Shown here: piece by piece, positions 18,601 through 31,804 of the stretch | Layout of the letters: each line of letters starts with the position of its first letter | Numbering within the stretch: position 1 is the first letter of the stretch | Origin: Symsagittifera roscoffensis | Lineage: Eukaryota > Xenacoelomorpha > Acoela > Convolutidae | Assembly (NCBI RefSeq): GCF_963678635.1 | Contig: NC_087067.1 | Coordinates: 47,604,001-47,668,000 of the forward strand | Direction: 5' to 3' | Length of the DNA stretch: 64,000 nt | Position numbers and translations under genes: made by a program | The notes under the pieces: generated by a model | Databases searched by the model: none | What the model was told of the DNA's origin: nothing | Seen by the model: only the letters and a program-made list of their open reading frames with translations

Positions 18601-21400
18601 GTTTTGTAGTTTATAGTTGTGTTGTGAAGGATGGATGTAGTGTTTTCTAAATTTTCCATAGAGAGTGTAGATTCATTGAGTCTGCGAAGTACATGTGATG
18701 TTGTAGTGGGGTTGTTGTGAATCCTGAAAGATCGTAATGGAAAGCAGGCCTGAGTCTTGTGAGTATCGATTTCGTAAGTCACAGCGAGACTACTCGCATT
18801 CCCACTAGTCGTTTGTAATTGACCGAGTAGCGAGATGAAAGGTTGACTTCTCTGAGTGAAGCGCAAAGTGACAAGGATACGTGTGTTGAGTTATGACACC
18901 GATCTGGCCATTAATCTGTTTGAATGAGTTCCTTTGCTACGGTGTCTGCTTCATATTTTATATACAGAGAGGGTTGTGACTGCGGCAAAAAAAACACATT
19001 AGAATTGCCCTTCTATAGCCGGAATATCATCGAGTGTATCTCCTTCCGCTGCTCGTGTCTTATGCTCGTTGAAATCTCTACAAAGTTGAAATCAAGCTTC
19101 ATGGCTTATGGAGAATTTCCTGATAAATTTCTTTAAAACTTCTAATAACTTTTTCTGGTTCAATCGTTCTACCCTAAATCTGGTCTCATGAAAACCCATA
19201 CTTTCATTTTGATTTCACGTGGACTATACAACTTTTTTTATTTAAACAACTGTTGAATCTTTTCGTTATTGTAAGTACTCTACAAATGATATCAAATTTC
19301 GAGCCGCAGAGAAAGACAACCTATCATACGTCCAACCGCAACTCGATTTTCCCGATAAAACGACAATCAGTAAAAACGACGACAATGAGTAAAAAATTTG
19401 GACAACAATAAACCATATCAGGTTACCGAACTATTTCTGGAATGTCTCATTTACTTCGAAAAACAGAAATGAAAACCTAAATACGGGAGTTGTTTGATTA
19501 GCGAGAGATTTGCGATTGAGAAAAACGACACCACCATGCTCAAAATGTGTCCCAGAATTTTTCTTGCGTATGACTGCGAAAATCGGGAAGGTTGTTTTTC
19601 GTGAACATGCAGAGCGCTTAAACCTTTGGGTTACTCAGGCAGCAATGTCTTCTGAACCAAGGATATGCGAGCTTTTACAACTCTACATCATTTATTTCAT
19701 TAATTGGACGCACCTTTTCGTTACAGAAGGCGGACTCCATTGGTTTTTTGACTCCAGCTATCATTTCAGTAAGCCCTACAAATACAACTTTCTATAACAC
19801 ATTAACACAAAAATCGAAATTTCGAATTCAGCAAATCTAAGAATTCAACCTTTTTCAAGCTTTGTTCTCTAATTTTTTCATTTGTTCAGTCTTTTCGATA
19901 TGATTTGAAATAAGTTTTACTTGTTGTCATGGAGAAAATTCATCTGTTTCTCTTTTTTGCTCAGTAGTTAAACTAGAACTTGCTCTGAATCTTTTTACGA
20001 AAAAAAATAAAAACCAAAAACTGAAAAACGGAAAAAGAGTAATTTTTTTAAATTTTGGCTGAGAAAGTGTGAGATGAAAATACTTTTTTAATAGTAAAGC
20101 CCAATTACATTTTTCTTCTAAGACATGCTTTCCTCTCGAAAAGAAATTTATTTTAAAAAGTTTACTATTTTATTCGCGAATCGAGCAAATTTGTTTTGAT
20201 TCTCTTAACAAATTCTGATATCTCTCTCTTTAAAACTTTGCCCTCTTGGGTATTCATTTTTGGCTAAAAACCAACTGAGGCAAAAAACAGAAAATTAGTA
20301 TAACTAAAAAATTTTATAAGAACCGTAAGAAAAACAGATCTTTTTTTTCAAAATTTGAATAAAAACCTTAAAATTGCTCAGCAGATCAAGGGACACTGAT
20401 TAAGAGGGATTTTAAAAGAAATTGGAAATGAAATTTCTTTTGAAAAACTGGAACTCTTGATTTCGACGAAAAACAGAATTTCCGCAAAACATAAAACCTT
20501 TTTCTAGGGTCATGGCCCTCTTGATTGAAAAAAATTTAATTTGTAATGCGTGTGCTATTTTCAACTAGACATCAGATAGCCCTCAAAATGACTTCGCACA
20601 ATTTGTAGCCAGTTTGAAAACATGAGTTGACATTTTAGGGTAAAACTGAAAAGAAAAGTTTATAGAAGACCAGAAGAAATATAGAAGAGATTATGAAAAA
20701 TGGCCACAAGCACTAGGAAAATTTTTGATTTTGAAATCTTTCAGTTATAATCAAATAACATTTTTTACCATTCATCTTTGGTCTTTTTGGTCTCATAGTG
20801 TTATCAGTATTCATAACTTTTCAAAAAATCAACAAGTGAGATGAGAAATAATTGAAAACTCTTTTTGCCCACTAAAGAAAAATCAGAAACAATTTTAAGC
20901 TTCAAAACTTTCCAGCTGTACTTTTTCTACTTTGGTGCTAAATAGTAATTGAAATTCTCGACCCCTCACCACAAAGTGTACCAGTTTAGAAAGATTTCTA
21001 GTTACCCTTAGAAATCAGCAAGAGTTTAGGCTATAATTGAATCCCTCTTGAAGGCTTCTAACTAATCTTCTTTTTAGTGCCCCAAATTTCCTTCAGTTAT
21101 TTTCCAGTTTTTTTTTAAAATTCATTTCTGCTTCAATCTTGAAACACTCTCAAAAAACTTATTTAATTACTGAAGGCATAAATATAGCTCTATTGCAACT
21201 CCTGCTCCATGGCTGCAGTGCAATAAAATATTGAGCTGTGAAAGAAATTGTAGAAACTATGATCTCAATAAACGGCTTATGATGAGTGCCTCAAGTCACT
21301 CGACAGTTTGTCGGAAGCCCAAGAGTAGGTTAAAGTTATGCCAGACAAGCCTTCTTATAAACGTTGTATCTATTACTATACATTTTTACTCATAGCGGAG
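18601..21400. other. AT-rich DNA without a recognised feature
   Basis: Only short ORFs, none with a recognisable domain. No RNA gene or element boundary seen. Confidence 0.5.
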
Positions 21401-21402
21401 AG

Positions 21403-21567
21403 CTATTAACAACATCGGCCGAAGAAGCACACCTTTACTATTTGAGATGGCCTTGAACTGACGTCATCCGTAGCACCAATGCAATAGAAAGCGCATTCAG
21501 AGAAACAGTGCAACGATACTTTGATGAAGAACAATTTCGGGAAAAATGGACCTACTTCAATTCATGA
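21403..21567 (+). pseudogene. Possible transposase remnant (TNAIES motif)
   Basis: A 55-codon frame with one internal TGA reads DVIRSTNAIESAFRETVQRY, followed by a charged, helical-looking end. A TN-x-IE-S box with this context occurs around the catalytic Glu of IS256/Mutator-type transposases. No other part of a transposase is recognisable nearby, so this is at best a relic. Confidence 0.25.
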
Positions 21568-23890
21568 TGCAAATCAAGGGCAAAATTGACCTGATTTAAG
21601 TTGAACGGAACCAAATAAAGTGAACTTACACCTGGAAGTGGGGTGATCAAAACTTTAAGTAATACTAAAGTTAATATTTTAAGTGATCAATATTTTAACT
21701 GATCAATGAGTTACTGGAAACTACGATAGGTCCCTACTGTTTCTAAAAACCAAAAAATTGACTGTGTACTTCAAAATATTCATTAGAGATCAGTATATGG
21801 AACTGATCAATCATTTGATCAATCAGTTCAGATCATTTTCATCTCATGGCAGCGAATAGATTGTTGATCAAATTCAAAACCGCTAATAGGGTCGACTCCT
21901 TCCTCGATCTACCCGATGTACTCAGCTCTGATTTTGATGTGCTTATAAAAAAAACTAATTCTTATCACTGACACATGTCATCTACATTGCATTTTTGCAG
22001 CTTGTCATAGCGTAACTAAAATTGCCTTCTACTCCTCGTCTAGATTGTGACTAGAAGCTAAATATAGTTTAAACCTACGATGTGGACAAAGAGGGAAAAA
22101 ATTATTTTTGAAAAGGCTAATACGAAAAGCCAATGGGTCTGATGGACGAGGAAAGATTTGAACGGAGCTAAGTTAAAGTCTTTCGGTAGGCAAGATTTTT
22201 CTACTTAAATTTGGAAAATTTTATGCTTCTTCTTTGGACATCCTATCTTGTTCAAGTTCCCTTCAAATCCAAAGTCAACACTAGATATGAAGCAAATTTT
22301 TGTTCAGTTTTAACAGTGTAAAATTTTTGCATTTTTTCTGAATATGGCCTTGTTGCTGCTGACATCACTATATAACCCTAAGAAAGCTCAAAAACTAGTA
22401 AATCATTAGCAACACGAAGAGTTTTGATTCCAATCTAAAATTGTTTCATATTTAAATAAGTTTAAAACGATTAAATGATACTTTATTTTAAATGAGTAAA
22501 AAATATGTTTTTATTTGCAATTTAAAGAAAATTATTACCACTGTAAGAGTTTATGAAAAAAAGCAATCAAAAATTAGGAGTGATTATGAAGTTAACTAAT
22601 CAGTTGAAAAATTACTTTTTGATTTTTTAAAATATTTTGAAAAAAATTAAATATTATTTTCTGTTTACCATACATCTAGAGCCATGCTGATATCCCACTC
22701 AATCAGAGAGAAACCAGTTTTGAAATTTTTATTACCTTCCCACAAATCAACCAAACTGATAATTGAAGGCAAATTTTCTCAACAATTCAAACCCATTGTT
22801 TTATTTTCAATTGAATTTAAATCAGTAAACCAACCAGTTGGACGAAGTATTGAAAATTTGAAAACTTAAAATATCCACCAGAAATAGGACAGAAATATTT
22901 TAAGTTCCGAATCATTTTGCGCTTAATTTTTCCTAAATTAATGCTGAAAATGCGGTTAAGGTGCTAAACCCCTTACCAAAAAAGCCAACTTTTTATAGAG
23001 ACTACCCATTAAAAATGACAAGAAGTAGGGCTGTAAAAGTTTACTCGTTGTTGGGTGTAAATTGAATTTGGATAAATAATTTTTAGGCATACTTCTTTTG
23101 ACTCCGCGAGTTTGACGCCGCGAGGCGGGCTACTATAAAAACAATTATTTGAGTCGGCGGGCTACTCTCGAATGAATTACTCCGCGCTATGAAACTTTTC
23201 ACTCCGCGAGCTATATGCTAAGGCACAATAACTGACGGCGTGGCGAGGATGTTTTAAGCAATTATTTTCTTATTATTGTCATGATAAAACTTAGTGAAGA
23301 ATTGCTAGACAATTTGATCAAATCTTTATCAAATCTTGTCAAAAAAATAGTTTTAAATAGACTTCAAAACTTTTTTTGGTTATTTTAATAGGCACTGGCG
23401 TTTATTTTTGAAATAATTCAAAATTCTCGGCCACAAATCAAATGTAGCAAGAAGACCCGGTTGCAAAAAATCATTGTGTCCATGGTTAGCACTGATGTGA
23501 CTTCGTTCATCGGCCATGGATCACTTTTGACAGTAACTTGTTTACTGCTCAGACGATAAATTAAAACTTATGTGAGTTTTTTTTTATTGGGAGAATGTAC
23601 AGTTTAAATTGGAAAATCTAGGATCGCCGTTCTCAGTTTTTCCAATTCAAACTTCTATATTTGAAAGTGATCCGACTAAAGGAAAATGGAAACATTTCTT
23701 AGAATAGCACAAAATTACTAAAATTTCGTTTGATTGAGATAAAACCAATCAAAAAAAGTTTTAAATTTCCGGATAATCGCTTGTAATTTTTTCTATAAAA
23801 GTAAATTCTTTCAACTAATCATATTATTTAATCACACATTAACTAGAAGACTCGTCAAACCGAATCTATGATTCTTCTTTACTTGTAAAT
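21568..23890. other. Gene-poor DNA with TGATCA-rich and GC-rich patches
   Basis: About 21640-21850 is rich in tgatca palindromes (for example aactgatcaatcatttgatc). About 23095-23240 is a local GC-rich patch with repeated actccgcgag and gcgggctac. Otherwise no ORF of note. Confidence 0.45.
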
Positions 23891-23894
23891 GCTA

Positions 23895-25855
23895 ACATCT
23901 ATGATTCGTACACACCTATGATTGCTTTCTCAATCTCATTTACCAATAGTTGCATTTCTTTCCCATTCACTTATGACTGCTTTTTAATCTCTTACACATA
24001 TGATTGCTTATTTATTCCCATACCAGTTTAATCTATGCCTTTGAATTGAATCAGCTAGTAGATATTTAATTTAAAATTTCGGTGATGCCAAAAAACAATA
24101 CTATAAAAGCTTATCTTTTTTTTGAACAAGCCCAATGCGAGGTCTGTAGGCTGAATTTAACTAGAGAAAATACAGTTTGCAGTTTTGGGACGCTCCGGGT
24201 ATGGTCATTTTGGAATAAATCTTGCTAAATTTCTTAGTTTACCCGTATTATACTTACTTAAACTGCTCATTTCAATGAATATCCAGTCATTAATGCAACG
24301 ATCTATCAAAAAATTTTACGTAAACTAATAACATTTCTTGCTTTTACTCAAAATTCAAATTTTCCAGTTCAAAAAAAATTAGTTTTAAACTCAAAGCGCT
24401 CACCAGAATTTTAACTTTAAAATCGACCAGTTAACAAAGTGCAAAACTCTTTTGCTGCTGACTTTCAGAAAATCATTTTCGATCAGCTATCCATCATGCG
24501 TCTCCACTTCATGAAAAAATGAAGTGGAGACGCATTTTTTCTGTCTAAATTTGTAGCATCAATTAGTAGACCATCATATCAAAATATATTCTTGTGTCAC
24601 TGAAGTATTAGAACAGACTCGTAAAGATTTCACGTATTCTTCGCCAGACCACTGGCCTTCGGTACAAATACAGCGACAGATACAGGTTGGCACTCTTGAA
24701 ATAGGAAGCATATCAGGCGGTCATGTTCCCATGAGAAGCAGATCAGTTTGCAGATATTTTATAAATTTCAGATTAACTGCGTACGAACTAACTGTTCAAG
24801 AAACCGAGATTTAAGATGGCCATCGATACTTCTATTGAGTTTGGCTTTTGCCATCACTACAAGCGGTTGATGTGAAGCCTACTCATTTGGGAACAAAAAG
24901 AACAGAAGAAACGAATGCCAGTTTCGTGCCGTTTTTTTTACCAGAGTGATGAGTTACTTGAATGAGGCTTAATGTTATTTGCAAAAGAAAAAAAACCGCT
25001 TGAAGACATTCACTTAAATTAAGCTGATATCAAGATCGAGTCTTTATAATTTTGTTTTATGGGTCTGAATATTATATCTACCAAGCTCTTTTACGTCTTC
25101 TCCTTGTTTCGGTTTCTTTTCGTAATTTTTATATTTGATCAATTAGATGAAATTGTTTTCTGTGTGTAGTTTCTTTTTGGCTGTCTCATTTGCATGGCAA
25201 TCATGGTATTTATCTGTGAGAGTTGCGGTGCGCAATCCATCGTTTGGAGCACAATCACTAGGCACAAAACAATTACCGGAAAATTTAAAATTAATTTCAA
25301 AAAGTATGGTTTTTAAGAAATTAAATTTTTTTAGTATACTTTAGAACGAATAAATTAAATATTTTCAGGCAGAAAGCAGGTTTTCACAGTATATTAGGTG
25401 TCATTTTCACCTAATGGCATGATTTCAACAAACTAAATCTATGAAATTTTGCAAAAAAAATCCCAAAAGAAATGAGCTATTTTGTTAACAGCAGGTAAGG
25501 AGATAGATAGCAGGGCAATGGTATCGCATTGTTCGGTGTCAGTAAAGGGGAGAATTTCAGTAAGCACATCAAAATCACGTGCTAAACACAGTTACTGTCG
25601 CATAAATGAACAACAAGTAGTATTGTATCGTGTCCCGGAACCTAGGGGGTGGTCCTTCCTAAGAGGGGGTCCTCACGCAAAGCAAAATCCTAGGAAAGGG
25701 GTCCTTAATTTTTTGGAGGACCCTCATCCAAGGAGTTTGTAAACGAAAGAAGTTTTCCACATACAAAGCAGAAGATCTCTTACCTAGGATCTTGCTAGGC
25801 TTAGCTCAACAACAAGGGACACGGGGAATTCACTTTTAAGCTATATAATAAAAAT
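23895..25855 (+). repeat. Tandem duplication, first copy
   Basis: Direct duplicate of 25862-29100. Shared landmarks in the same order include ccaatagttgcattt, atgcgaggtc, aagcgctcaccagaa, ggaagcatatcaggcgg, gatatcaagatcgagtc and the G-rich tgtcccgga...ctaggggg block. No ORF of length or domain content is shared, so it is probably a non-coding repeat or element. This copy lacks the three insertions of the second copy and so acts as the empty-site reference. Confidence 0.7.
24496..24535. repeat. Perfect 17-bp hairpin with 6-nt loop
   Basis: atgcgtctccacttcat at 24496-24512 is exactly complementary to 24519-24535, with loop gaaaaa. The duplicate copy has a different hairpin at the same place (near 26952-26978, tttacagaaaa... 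against ...ttttctgt). Confidence 0.85.
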
Positions 25856-26386
25856 CTCATATACCAATAGTTGCATTTATTTCCCATGCACTTATGACTG
25901 CATTTTAATATCTTACACAAAAGATTGCTTTTTCATTCTCATACACCTATGGTTGCTTTTTGATTCCCATACCAGTTTAATTTTTGACCTTAAACTGAAT
26001 CAGCTAGAAGATATTTGATTTAAAATTTCGGTGATGCTTAAAAACAATACTAAAAAAGCTTATCTATTTTTGTTTGCATAAAATAGCATATACTGATAAT
26101 ATCTTCCTATTTACATATTTCTAGCAAGACCAATGCGAGGTCGGTAGCTTGAGTTTGAGCAGAGAAATTACGGTTTGCAATTTTGGGGCGCTCCAGCTAT
26201 GGGTCATTTTGGAATAAATCTTGATAAATTTCTTAGTTTATCCTTATTATACTTATTTAAACTGCTTATTTCAATGAACATCCAGTCAATAATGCAACGA
26301 TCTATCAAAAATTTCTAGTTAATTTAATATCATTTCTTGAATTTACTCAATATTCAAATTTTCCAGTTAAAAAATAGTGTTTAACT

Positions 26387-26821
26387 TCAGGGGCGGATCC
26401 AGAAATTTCTCGAGGAGGGGGATTTTCAAAAAAATTTCGAAAACTTTGACGACATTTTTTTAGGTCGATCAAACTGACTTTCCGAGCTATCCTAAAGCAG
26501 TAAAAAGACGCTGTTGTGACGCTAAAAGACGGTAAGATTAAAATAAGATTTCTGCGCCGCAGGCAAATTTTTGAAAAAACAGGTTAAAAAAGCCGTCTTT
26601 AGGTCCTTTTTGAAAAAATTTGACAAAAAATCGCATTTTTTTTAGAGCGCTCACCCTCAAAGTTAGTATATATTGGCGCCGAAGGCGCCCCTAGAAAATT
26701 TTAGTGTCGGTCGGCCAAAAATGGATTTCTTAAAACGTACCAAAGGGGGGACCCTTTGGGTCGGCAGGGGGTCAAATACCTGAGAAGGGAGGACGTCCGC
26801 CCCTCCCTTAAATCCGCCCTT
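26387..26821 (+). mobile_element. Non-autonomous hAT-type element with 8-bp target duplication
   Basis: A 435-bp insertion in the second duplicate is flanked by gtttaact at 26379-26386 and 26822-26829; the other duplicate retains the uninterrupted site. The ends are imperfect inverted repeats: tcaggggcggatcc at the left and the complement of aaatccgccctt at the right. An 8-bp duplication with CAGGGGCGGAT-type ends is characteristic of hAT elements. No transposase ORF is inside, so it needs a partner for movement. Truncated relatives lie at 14424 and 36071. Confidence 0.8.
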
Positions 26822-27149
26822 GTTTAACTCGAAGCGCTCACCAGAATTTTAACCTTTACATCGACCAGTCAACATATTACAAAACTCTTTTGCTTCTGAC
26901 TTTCAAAAAATCATTTTCGATCAGCTATCCAGCATCCGGCATGAAGGAAATTTACAGAAAAAAAAATTTTTTTTCTGTCTAAATTTGTAGCATTAATTAG
27001 TAGACCATCCTATCTAAATACATTCTGTGTCACTGAAGTATTAGAACAGACTAGTAATGATTTCAAATAATCTTCGCCAGACGGTTGGCCTTCAAGTACA
27101 GATACAGCATCAGATACAATTTGACACTTTTAGATAGGAAGCATATCAG

Positions 27150-27515
27150 GCGGAAAACGAAAAGAAGCGGAACAAAAAAAAAACATTTTTCTGTCATATT
27201 ACCATAAACATACCATTCGAACCAATGTTATGTTTCAGTGCGCACTGTACAGCTTGCAGTGGGCTAAACGACATGGCTACTACGTTCACTGCCGATTCAC
27301 TGCAGAAACAAATTCGACGTGACACGAAGCACCAAAATTATAAATAAGTAAAACAATTAATTAAAATTTGTTTTTTACCAAAAAAGCAGCAACGGGCCCC
27401 AACGGGCCGATATTTAATAAATTCCCTGTTTATCGGGCCGCCAACGGGCTGGACTTCAATTATATTGGGCCGGGCCGGGCCGGGCCTCAATTATGGCGGC
27501 CCGTTAACAAGTCTG
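27150..27515 (+). mobile_element. Insertion with GGGCC-rich tract in second duplicate
   Basis: Absent from the first duplicate, where aggcgg is followed closely by tcatgttcccatgagaag. It contains repeated gggcc units (gggccgggccgggccgggcc) near 27470 and acgggcc motifs. Ends and target duplication are not clear, so the class is unknown. Confidence 0.5.
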
Positions 27516-27801
27516 CCATGAGAAGCACATCAGTTTGCTGGTATTTTATAAATTTCAGACTAACTGCTGACGAACTAACTGTTCAAGAAACCGCGATTTC
27601 AGATGGCCATCGGTACTTCTATTGAGCTTGGCTTTTGCCATCCCCATAAGCGGTTGATGTGAAGCCTACTTATTTGGGAACAAAAAGAACAGAAGAAGCG
27701 AATGCCAGTTTCGTGCCATTTTTTTTATCAGAGTGATGAGTTGCTTGAATGAGGCCTAATGATATTTGCAAAAAAAACCGCTCGAAGCCATTCACTTAAA
27801 T

Positions 27802-28126
27802 TCTGGGGATCCGCCTTGTTTGGAGTTACTTCAAACGAACTGTCACTGCTGCACGAGGGATCTAAAACGAGAGAACCAGAACATAGCTTCACAAGCCATT
27901 AGGAGTTCTCAATAGACTTTCAGAGAAATAGAAGCTCGATTTTACAGCAACGAAAATGACGACTAAATGACCCCTGACGACTGATTCACCATTGCCAGTA
28001 CCTGGATAATAGTCCCCTACCTTGTCAATAACTTAGATCCCCCAGTCGTTTAAATACCAAGCGTTGAAGTATCGAGGGAACGCAAACTAGCGCATGATGA
28101 TTTGTTATATAATTATTTATGTGCGG
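27802..28126 (+). mobile_element. Insertion bounded by gatccgc / gcggatt ends in second duplicate
   Basis: About 325 bp is absent from the first duplicate between cacttaaatt and gctgatatcaag. It begins tctggggatccgcc and ends gtgcggatttct, a short imperfect inverted repeat. No ORF. The target duplication is unclear. Confidence 0.45.
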
Positions 28127-29389
28127 ATTTCTGCTGATATCAAGATCGAGTCTTTATAATCTAATTTTATGGGTCAGAACATTATTATCATTGTTTCGGT
28201 TTCTTTTTGTAAAAATTAATTTTGATCAATTAGGTGAAATTGTTTTCTCTGTGTAGTTTGGCGCACGATCGTTTTTTCTCTTTAACTGTCTCATTCGCAT
28301 GGCAATCACGGTATTTACCTGTGAGAATTGCGGTGCGCAATCCATCGTTTGCAGCACAATCACTATAGGTACAAAACAATTGCCGGAAAACTTGAAATTA
28401 TTTTGAAAAAAGTACGGTTTTTAAGAAATTAAGTTTGTAGTATAAATTAAAATTAATTAATTAAAAATTTTAAAACAGAAAGCAGGTTTTCACAGTAAAA
28501 TAAGCGTCTTTTTCACCTAATGGCATAATTTTCAACAAATTCAATGTATAATATTTAGCAAAAAAGTCCCAAGAGAAATGCGATATTTTGTTAACAACAG
28601 GTAAGGAGATAGATAGCAGGGCAATGGTATCGCATTGTTCGTTGTCAGTAAAGTGGAGGTTGTCAGTAAGCACATCAAAATCACCACGTGCTAAACACAG
28701 CTAATGTCGCATAAACGAACAACAAGTAGTATTGTATCGTGTCCCGGATCCTAGGGGGGTCCTTCCTAAGGGGGGGGGGTCCTCACGTAAAGCAAAATCC
28801 TAGGAAAGGGGTCCTTATTTTTTGGAGGGCCCTCATTCTAGGATTTTGTAAACGAGAGAAAACTTCCACACACAAAACAGAAGACCCCCTACTTCGGATC
28901 TAGCTAGGCTTAGCTTTACAAAAAGGGATACAATACAAAATTCTTTCTAATTCCAATTTTTGGGGGCTAATTATTGGTCCTGGTTAATTATATGAATCAT
29001 AATAATTGTTATATTTGTTTCGGGCAAATGAAATTTCGACCTAATTGATATTTTTTAGTGAACGGGGAAATCACTTTTATGTTATATAATAAAAACTTCG
29101 CCAGTGATTTTGGCAGCGTAGCTTAACTGTTGACAGCAGTAAACTAAGTCCACAACTTGATTTATGTTTTATGGTCAAAAGGCAGTAAATTGAAATTACC
29201 CCGCAAAGATTGCGGCCGTTACTGGGCAAGTTATAGCAAATGATAAGTTTGTCAAATTTTGAAATCAGAAAAATGAAATTAGAGGGAACTTCGTGTACTG
29301 AAGATATTGATAATTAACTCATACAATTTAGAGGGTTCTCAACCGTACAAAAAAATTCAAAGTTCCAAACCGGGGAGGAAGAGCATGCC

Positions 29390-29572
29390 GTGTTTCTCGA
29401 AAGGGTAATGAAAGTTTCAATGGATAAAAACGATCAGAAAAAGGAAAAGGGAAGGAATATAAAAGAAAAGCACCGAGCTTTCTGCAAAACTTGTTGCATT
29501 TTTAAAGTGTTTTCGGCAGTTGATTTGGTTATTTACCACCGGAAACTAGACAAATCTAAAAGTGTTTGCTAG
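29390..29572 (+). pseudogene. Possible BED-type zinc finger relic
   Basis: A 60-codon ORF ends with HRAFCKTCCIF, a gap of about ten residues, then an H within VIYHRKLDKSK. This spacing resembles the start of a BED zinc finger as found in hAT transposases, but the second His is missing. Very tentative. Confidence 0.2.
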
Positions 29573-30269
29573 ATATCTTCTATCTCCACTTAAAGAGGGA
29601 CATTTAGCAGGTTGGACATTTAGCAGGTTGGAGAGGCGTTAGAAAAAAAACAGTGAAATTGGGAAAAACCGAGTTACTCTATTTGATTTAGAAACAATTC
29701 AAGAAATGTATACGTCCTGAAAACAAACTTAATATGAGAGTTCTAACCGAAAAAACTTTTTCTAGTTTTTTTCTTTTTTGGTTAGAACGACTCCAAGTTT
29801 TTATGATAGCACGCTCTTTTGCACGATGCAGCCAGATTAAAACATCAACTTGTCAGGAGTATCAAACATACTGTTATGTTGCCTGGGAACTATAACAACA
29901 GCTTTTTGGGCCATTTGTGTGGAATAGTTTTCCATCTTCTCATTAACTTGAAAAAAAACCAAAAGTCTAGCATTGAAAATTATAGCTGCACAATGTTATG
30001 CTGTTACCTTTTAAACATTGGGAGTCTTAAGCTCTGTCATATAATCAACGCCATATGTCTACAAACTATCGATCTCGAACAAACTTATTTTTACCCCTGT
30101 CAGAATAATAATTGGAGTTTTGAGACCTATCAGCAACGTTTCAGCAGTCTTAGTTTGGTTAATGGCCTTGAGAACCGTTTCACGGTTTGAATATCGTTCA
30201 ACTGAGCCGCTCAATAATTCAAGGAGTATTTGCTTTTTTCTTGTTTGCCTATTTATCATTTATTAACTG

Positions 30270-31140
30270 ATTTAATTACCTAATTTCTGTCTTACTTCTC
30301 CTTTACTTATTTTTTTTTCGTTCAGTTACTTCCTCTTTTAACCTACCTTTTAACTTTTACTTTTTATTTACTTTTAATTCAACCTCTTTTTACTTTGTGT
30401 TTTTTTTTCAAATTATTGGATAACTTTCATACTTTATTTTGTTTCATTTTATCTTATTCTACTTAATTTATTTTAATTTACTTTACTTTACTTTACATTA
30501 CTTAACTTAAATACATTAATAACTAACTTAGTAATATACTTTTTACCAACCTACTAACTTGCCTACATTTTACATCTATGCATACAAGCATACACACATA
30601 TTTGAATACATACATACAGACAAAACAACATGCATACATTACTTTACTTTGCCTAGTTTTTTTGTTTTTATTTAATTCACCTATTTTACATAACTCAATT
30701 TTACTCAACACCGCCTATTTAACTTTACTTTGATGTTTTTACTGTTTTTTGCGTTCGTTCTTTACTTTATTCTACTTTGTTTTACTTCATCATACTTTCG
30801 TTTACTTTACCAACTCACCCTGCTCACTTACTTACTTACTTACTCAATTTGTCACATACTTACTTCTTAATCGCTTACTTACATACTTACTTACTGAATC
30901 CTTTATTTTTTATATACTTTATTGCCTACTTGCTTACTTTTTTACTTACTTACTGACTGACTTCCTTACTTACATGTCTACTTACCAACCTCTTTTTTTA
31001 TTTACCTACTTACTTTTTCACTTACTATCCTACTTTTTACTTACTTATTTGCTTACTGACTTTCTTAGTTACACCCATAGTTTACTTAAACTTTACTTCA
31101 ACACTTTACTTAAACACACATACAATTATGCCCATTTTAC
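30270..31140. repeat. Degenerate TTAC/CTTA tetranucleotide-rich tract
   Basis: Long pyrimidine-rich tract with many cttacttacttac units, densest at 30820-31070, grading from ctttac-type repeats on the left. The ORF across it (30749-31153) is an artefact of the repeat. Confidence 0.75.
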
Positions 31141-31730
31141 TATGGGACTATAGTTAGAGCAATCTGATTTTGACTCCTTGTTTTTGTACAACGGAATTAG
31201 TTTAGCAAGTTTAAGGCAAATTGGGAAAACGATTTCCGAAATAGCTCTATTGACCAACAGAGTCAAAACAGGAGCCAGTACAGTGTTAACCGATTTTATC
31301 AATTATTTATAAAAGCTAAAATAATCTACCAATAGTTTGTTTCTTAGATTTGAAATCGTATCGAACAGTACGAAGCTAATAGGCCGATATAGAATAGGCC
31401 GATACAAAATAGGCCGAAACCAATCAAGCCAAAAAAATAAAACTGAAAAAAGAAGTGAGAAAAACATTTTGTTCGATCCCATGGTTGGCGATAAAAAATC
31501 ATTCAGACGATAAAAAAATAGGCCGAAATAATTTTGGCATAGACATTTTCAAGCAAAAAAAAATACGAAAGAAATGATACGAGGGCAAGTTCGTTAAATT
31601 ATAAACAGCAGTAGTAAATCAAAACACTAAAGACAAATATGAAAAAGTTTTGAAAACACTCTACAATTTGGCCTCTAAGCCGACAAAACGTTAGCCAACA
31701 ATAATAAACCGACAATTTTTTTTTGAAACG

Positions 31731-31804
31731 GGCTATTTCGTCAGATTCGAACACAGGATCTTTGCCGTCCCAGGCGCATTCGTTACCTCCAGACCAATAA
31801 AGCC
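31731..31804 (-). pseudogene. tRNA-like sequence, probable tRNA pseudogene or SINE head
   Basis: On the minus strand a 74-nt segment starts GGCTTTATTGGTCTGGAGG and ends GACGAAATAGCC. It has box A- and box B-like parts (GTTCGAATC) and partly complementary ends (GGCT/AGCC). The D arm is acceptable, but the anticodon and T stems pair poorly, so a functional tRNA is unlikely. The layout is closest to a Pro-type tRNA. It could be the promoter head of a SINE. Confidence 0.45.

Larger units (their letters stand above)
25862..29100 (+). repeat. Tandem duplication, second copy with insertions
   Basis: Same landmark order as 23895-25855 but longer because of insertions at 26387-26821, about 27150-27515, about 27802-28126 and a short one near 28930-29050. 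The sequence between insertions is clearly homologous with scattered differences. Confidence 0.7.

Noticed and set aside
30749-31153. 134-codon Leu/Tyr/Thr-rich ORF with membrane-like segments
   Set aside because: Translation of the TTAC-type repeat tract.
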